Shown here: positions 5,487-7,907 of the stretch, in pieces
How positions within the stretch are numbered: the stretch's first letter is position 1
How the letters are laid out: each line of letters begins with the position of its first letter
Origin: Fimenecus sp045655645
GTDB lineage: Bacteria; Bacillota; Clostridia; Oscillospirales; Acutalibacteraceae
Direction: 5' to 3'
Length of the DNA: 7,907 nucleotides
NCBI GenBank assembly: GCA_045655645.1
Contig: JAZOPS010000006.1
Span: forward strand, 1-7,907
Notes under the pieces: generated by a model
Database searches by the model: none
Told to the model about the DNA's origin: nothing
The model's input: the letters and a program-made list of their open reading frames with translations, nothing else
Translations under genes and position numbers: made by a program

Positions 5487-5515
5487 ATAATTGCACAAAT
5501 GCAAGAAAATGTCAA
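5487..5515 (-). promoter_or_regulatory. Possible promoter for the four-helix membrane protein gene
   Basis: The minus strand reads TTGACA (5515-5510), a perfect -35 box, followed after 17 bases by AATTAT (5492-5487), which matches four of six -10 positions. A start near 5480 would give a leader of about 60 bases. Nothing else recognisable was seen between this gene and the terminator at 5545. Confidence 0.45.
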
Positions 5516-5544
5516 GCAATGATTTGTTGCTTTAAATATTTTAT

Positions 5545-5578
5545 AAATAAAAAATACCCCTCGGGAAATCCCGAGGGG
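5545..5578 (-). terminator. Intrinsic terminator of the ribosomal protein operon
   Basis: On the minus strand CCCCTCGGG (5578-5570) pairs perfectly with CCCGAGGGG (5565-5557) around a 4-base loop, followed by TATTTTTTATTT. This is a classic strong terminator, about 30 bases past the stop of rplQ, and marks the operon end. Confidence 0.95.
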
Positions 5579-5610
5579 TTAATTTTATGGTTTATTAAAG
5601 CCTTACCGCA

Positions 5611-5958
5611 TTAGTCATTGATGAGTTCAATGATGCACATTTCAGCAGCGTCGCCTCTTCTTGGACCTGTTTTGATAATTCTAGTGTAACCACCATTTTT
5701 ATCAGCAAACTTTGGTGCAACTTCATCCATCAACTTTTTAGCAACTGCTTCTTTTGTGATGAAAGAATAAACCTGTCTCTTTGAGTGAAGACTGCTATCT
5801 TTTGCAATTGTAATCATCTTTTCAGCCATAGCTCTAACTTCTTTAGCTCTGGTTACTGTTGTTTCAATCTGACCGTTCTCGATAAGATATGTTACCATAC
5901 CTCTGAGCATAGCCTTGCGGTGATCGCTTGTTCTGCCGAGTTTTCTTGTTCCTGGCAT
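5611..5958 (-). CDS. rplQ: Large-subunit ribosomal protein L17
   Basis: L17 is a structural protein of the 50S subunit near the peptide exit tunnel. The 115-residue product starts MPGTRKLGRTSDHRKAMLRG, the diagnostic N-terminus. It continues with NGQIETTVTRAKEVR (about residues 28-42) and ends YTRIIKTGPRRGDAAEMCIIELIND, the conserved C-terminus. The length is usual for bacterial L17 without an extension. The ATG at 5958 follows AAGGAGTGA. It lies 17 bases after rpoA on the same transcript, the standard gene pair, and is the last gene before the terminator at 5545. Confidence 0.98.
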   Translation of the reverse strand: MPGTRKLGRTSDHRKAMLRGMVTYLIENGQIETTVTRAKEVRAMAEKMITIAKDSSLHSKRQVYSFITKEAVAKKLMDEVAPKFADKNGGYTRIIKTGPRRGDAAEMCIIELIND

Positions 5959-5975
5959 TCGAAATCACTCCTTTA

Positions 5976-6926
5976 TTATTCGTCATCCTTACGAAGAGTA
6001 AGACCGAGAGAATCAAGCTTTGCTATAACCTCATCAAGAGATTTTCTACCAAGATTTCTAACTCTCATCATGTCTTCTTCTGAACGGTTTGTCAAGTCTT
6101 CAACTGTGTTGATGCTTGCACGTTTGAGACAGTTGAAAGAACGAACTGAAAGGTCGAGTTCTTCAATTGTCATTTCAAGAGTCTTGCCCTTGCCGTCATC
6201 TGGTTTGTCAATCATTGTCTCTGTTTCTCTTGCTTCATCTGAAAGGTCAACAAAGAGATTGAGATGGTCTGTAAGGATTTTTGCGCCGAGAGAAACGGCC
6301 TCTTGCGCTGAAATTGTTCCGTCTGTCCAAGCTTCAAGTGAAAGCTTGTCATAGTCAGTAATCTGACCTACACGAGTATTTTCAACTGTATAGTTTACTT
6401 TCAATACAGGTGTGTAAATTGAATCTATTGCGTTTACGCCGATAACTGGTTGCATAAGTTGTTTGTTTCTTTCTGCTGAAACATAACCTCTGCCTCTATC
6501 AGCTGTGAGCTCCATCTTAAGTGAAGCACCATCTTCAAGAGTTGCGATGAGGTGTTCAGGATTAAGAATTTCAACGTCTGAATCAACCTTAATGTCACCT
6601 GCTGTAACTTCGCATTTGCCACTTGCATCGATATAAATTGTTTTTGGACCGTCACCGTGAATTTTAAGGATTACACCTTTAAGATTCAAGACGATTTCAG
6701 TTACGTCTTCTTTCACACCGTCAATGGTTGAGAATTCATGAAGAACACCATCAATTTTTACCGAAGTAATCGCATAACCTGGAAGTGATGACAAAAGAAC
6801 ACGTCTAAGGCTATTGCCGAGTGTTGTACCGTAACCTCTTTCAAGTGGTTCAACGACGAATTTGCCATAAGTTCCGTCAGCAGATAAATCAAGTGCTTCA
6901 ATGCTGGGCTTCTCAATTCCTATCAT
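5976..6926 (-). CDS. rpoA: RNA polymerase alpha subunit
   Basis: This is the alpha subunit of RNA polymerase, 316 residues, a normal length. The N-terminal domain (about residues 1-230) dimerises and nucleates assembly; its hallmark RGYGTTLGNSLRRVLLSSLPG is at about 30-50. A charged linker (about 231-250) leads to the C-terminal domain, which binds UP elements and activators. That domain is recognised by ELDLSVRSFNCLKRA, TVEDL, and VRNLGRKSLDEVIAKL near the end. The ATG at 6926 follows AGGAGG. It sits 63 bases after rpsD and just before rplQ, the usual order. Nothing is missing or unusual. Confidence 0.99.
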   Translation of the reverse strand: MIGIEKPSIEALDLSADGTYGKFVVEPLERGYGTTLGNSLRRVLLSSLPGYAITSVKIDGVLHEFSTIDGVKEDVTEIVLNLKGVILKIHGDGPKTIYIDASGKCEVTAGDIKVDSDVEILNPEHLIATLEDGASLKMELTADRGRGYVSAERNKQLMQPVIGVNAIDSIYTPVLKVNYTVENTRVGQITDYDKLSLEAWTDGTISAQEAVSLGAKILTDHLNLFVDLSDEARETETMIDKPDDGKGKTLEMTIEELDLSVRSFNCLKRASINTVEDLTNRSEEDMMRVRNLGRKSLDEVIAKLDSLGLTLRKDDE

Positions 6927-6989
6927 TCAAAACCCTCCTAACTGAGTACAGATAGTTCTGCATAGTATAAAATATAAATTTCAAGCCTA

Positions 6990-7616
6990 TTATTTTGAAT
7001 AAAGCTCGACGATAAGATGTTCTTCAACTGGAACTGCAATTTCTTCTCTTTCTGGAAGTCTTGCAATCTTTGCTGTAAGTTCTTCTGCATTCTTATCAAG
7101 CCATGCAGGAACAGGGCGAGATGCGTTTGCTTCAAGAACAGCCTTGATTTTAACGCTGTCTTTGCTTGCATCTTTAACTGATACTACATCACCTGCTTTA
7201 AGAAGGTATGATGGAACGTCAACCTTCTTACCGTTTACACGGAAGTGTGCATGAATTGTGAGCTGTCTTGCTTCTGCACGAGATGAAGCCCATCCGAGAA
7301 GATAAACAACGTTATCAAGACGGCTTTCACAAATTCTTAAAAGGTTTTCACCGACAATACCCTGACGCTTTTCAGCCATCAAGAAATATTTATAGAACTG
7401 TCCTTCCTGAATACCGTAGTAGCGCTTAGCTGTCTGCTTTGCACGAAGCTGCATACCATATTCAGAAACTTTTTTGCGGTTCTGGCCATGCTGTCCAGGA
7501 GCGTATGAACGTCTTTCGAGAGCACATTTACCAGTATAGCAACGGTCGCCTTTAAGGAAGAGTTTCTTACCTTCACGACGGCAGAGCTTACAAACCGCAC
7601 CGGTATATCTTGCCAT
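6990..7616 (-). CDS. rpsD: Small-subunit ribosomal protein S4
   Basis: S4 is a primary 16S rRNA-binding protein that starts 30S assembly at the five-way junction of the 5' domain. The 208-residue product begins MARYTGAVCKLCRREGKKLF. Four cysteines, C9, C12, C26 and C31, form the zinc-binding arrangement of the C+ form. SYAPGQHGQ follows (about 37-45), and an S4 RNA-binding domain spans about 98-160 (SRLDNVVYLLGWASSRAEAR, then FRVNGKKVDVPSYLLKAGD). The ATG at 7616 follows GGAGGT. It lies between rpsK and rpoA as in most Firmicutes. S4 regulates its own operon in some bacteria, but no leader structure of that kind is visible here. Confidence 0.98.
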   Translation of the reverse strand: MARYTGAVCKLCRREGKKLFLKGDRCYTGKCALERRSYAPGQHGQNRKKVSEYGMQLRAKQTAKRYYGIQEGQFYKYFLMAEKRQGIVGENLLRICESRLDNVVYLLGWASSRAEARQLTIHAHFRVNGKKVDVPSYLLKAGDVVSVKDASKDSVKIKAVLEANASRPVPAWLDKNAEELTAKIARLPEREEIAVPVEEHLIVELYSK

Positions 7617-7639
7617 AATCTGTTACCTCCAAATTTCTG

Positions 7640-7907
7640 TTATACACGTCTTCTCTTAGGTGGGCGGCAGCCGTTGTGAGGAATTGGAGTTACATCTTTA
7701 ATCATTGTAACTTCAAGACCTACTGTCTGCAATGCACGGATTGCAGCTTCACGTCCTGAACCTGGGCCCTTAACGTATACTTCTACGGTTTTCATACCGT
7801 GGTCAATCGCAACCTTTGCTGCTGTTTCAGCAGCTGTCTGAGCAGCGAATGGTGTTGATTTTCTTGAGCCTCTGAAGCCCATTTCACCTGCGCTTGCCCA
7901 TGATACT
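7640..7907 (-). CDS. rpsK: Small-subunit ribosomal protein S11, C-terminal part, cut by window edge
   Basis: The right edge cuts this gene, so only about the last 88 residues are seen. The frame stays open to the edge and reads VSWASAGEMGFRGSRKSTPF, a diagnostic S11 stretch. The first ATG inside (7882) is therefore an internal methionine and not the start. The conserved VKGPGSGREAAIRALQ and the C-terminal tail PIPHNGCRPPKRRRV are present. S11 sits on the 30S platform and contacts the decoding region. It ends 23 bases before rpsD, and its upstream part, probably with rpsM before it, lies outside the window. Confidence 0.97.
   Translation of the reverse strand, partial: VSWASAGEMGFRGSRKSTPFAAQTAAETAAKVAIDHGMKTVEVYVKGPGSGREAAIRALQTVGLEVTMIKDVTPIPHNGCRPPKRRRV

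Noticed and set aside
5785..6354. Long plus-strand open frame (189 codons) opposite rplQ and rpoA
   Set aside because: It is antisense to two certain genes, has serine- and arginine-rich composition typical of a reversed frame, and no ribosome binding site or recognisable domain.
6927..6989. Possible internal promoter between rpsD and rpoA
   Set aside because: TTGAAA and TATACT occur, but only about 9 bases apart, and no other spacing gives both boxes. The gap looks like an ordinary operon spacer.

Overview
The window looks like chromosome from a low-GC Gram-positive Clostridia-type bacterium, possibly near the Ruminococcaceae/Oscillospiraceae. This rests on the AT-rich intergenic DNA, purine-rich GGAGG/AGGTGA ribosome binding sites, a glycine riboswitch, the order rpsK-rpsD-rpoA-rplQ, and a four-cysteine S4 protein. 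No mobile element, CRISPR array, tRNA or rRNA was seen.

Left part (1-2046, all minus strand): two paralogous sodium:alanine/glycine symporter (AGCS) genes lie in tandem. The downstream copy runs off the left edge and has its own promoter (476-504), a glycine riboswitch (336-456) and an intrinsic terminator (280-315) ahead of its start. The upstream copy (519-1940) is complete and has only a plain sigma-A-type promoter. The cell therefore seems to own two related amino acid importers, only one of them under direct glycine control.

Middle part (2047-4992): three small uncharacterised genes on the minus strand (2763-2975, 2444-2770, 2047-2451) are chained by 8-base start/stop overlaps. They face a plus-strand operon of a YfcE-type metallophosphoesterase, a divergent NagA-like N-acetylglucosamine-6-phosphate deacetylase and a two-helix membrane protein, closed by a strong hairpin terminator. 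The two units share a very short divergent promoter region (2975-3040). The plus side carries a good sigma-A promoter. The minus side has a sequence resembling a sporulation sigma-E promoter.

Right part (4994-7907, minus strand): a four-helix membrane protein of unknown function with a possible six-codon leader ORF, then the 3' end of the large ribosomal protein operon in transcription order rpsK (cut by the window edge), rpsD, rpoA, rplQ, closed by a GC-rich terminator (5545-5578). This last block is standard translation and transcription machinery.

The parts most worth a second look are the riboswitch with its predicted glycine-OFF switch, the three-gene chain of unknown function with its possible sporulation promoter, and the unusual active-site surroundings of the NagA-like enzyme.
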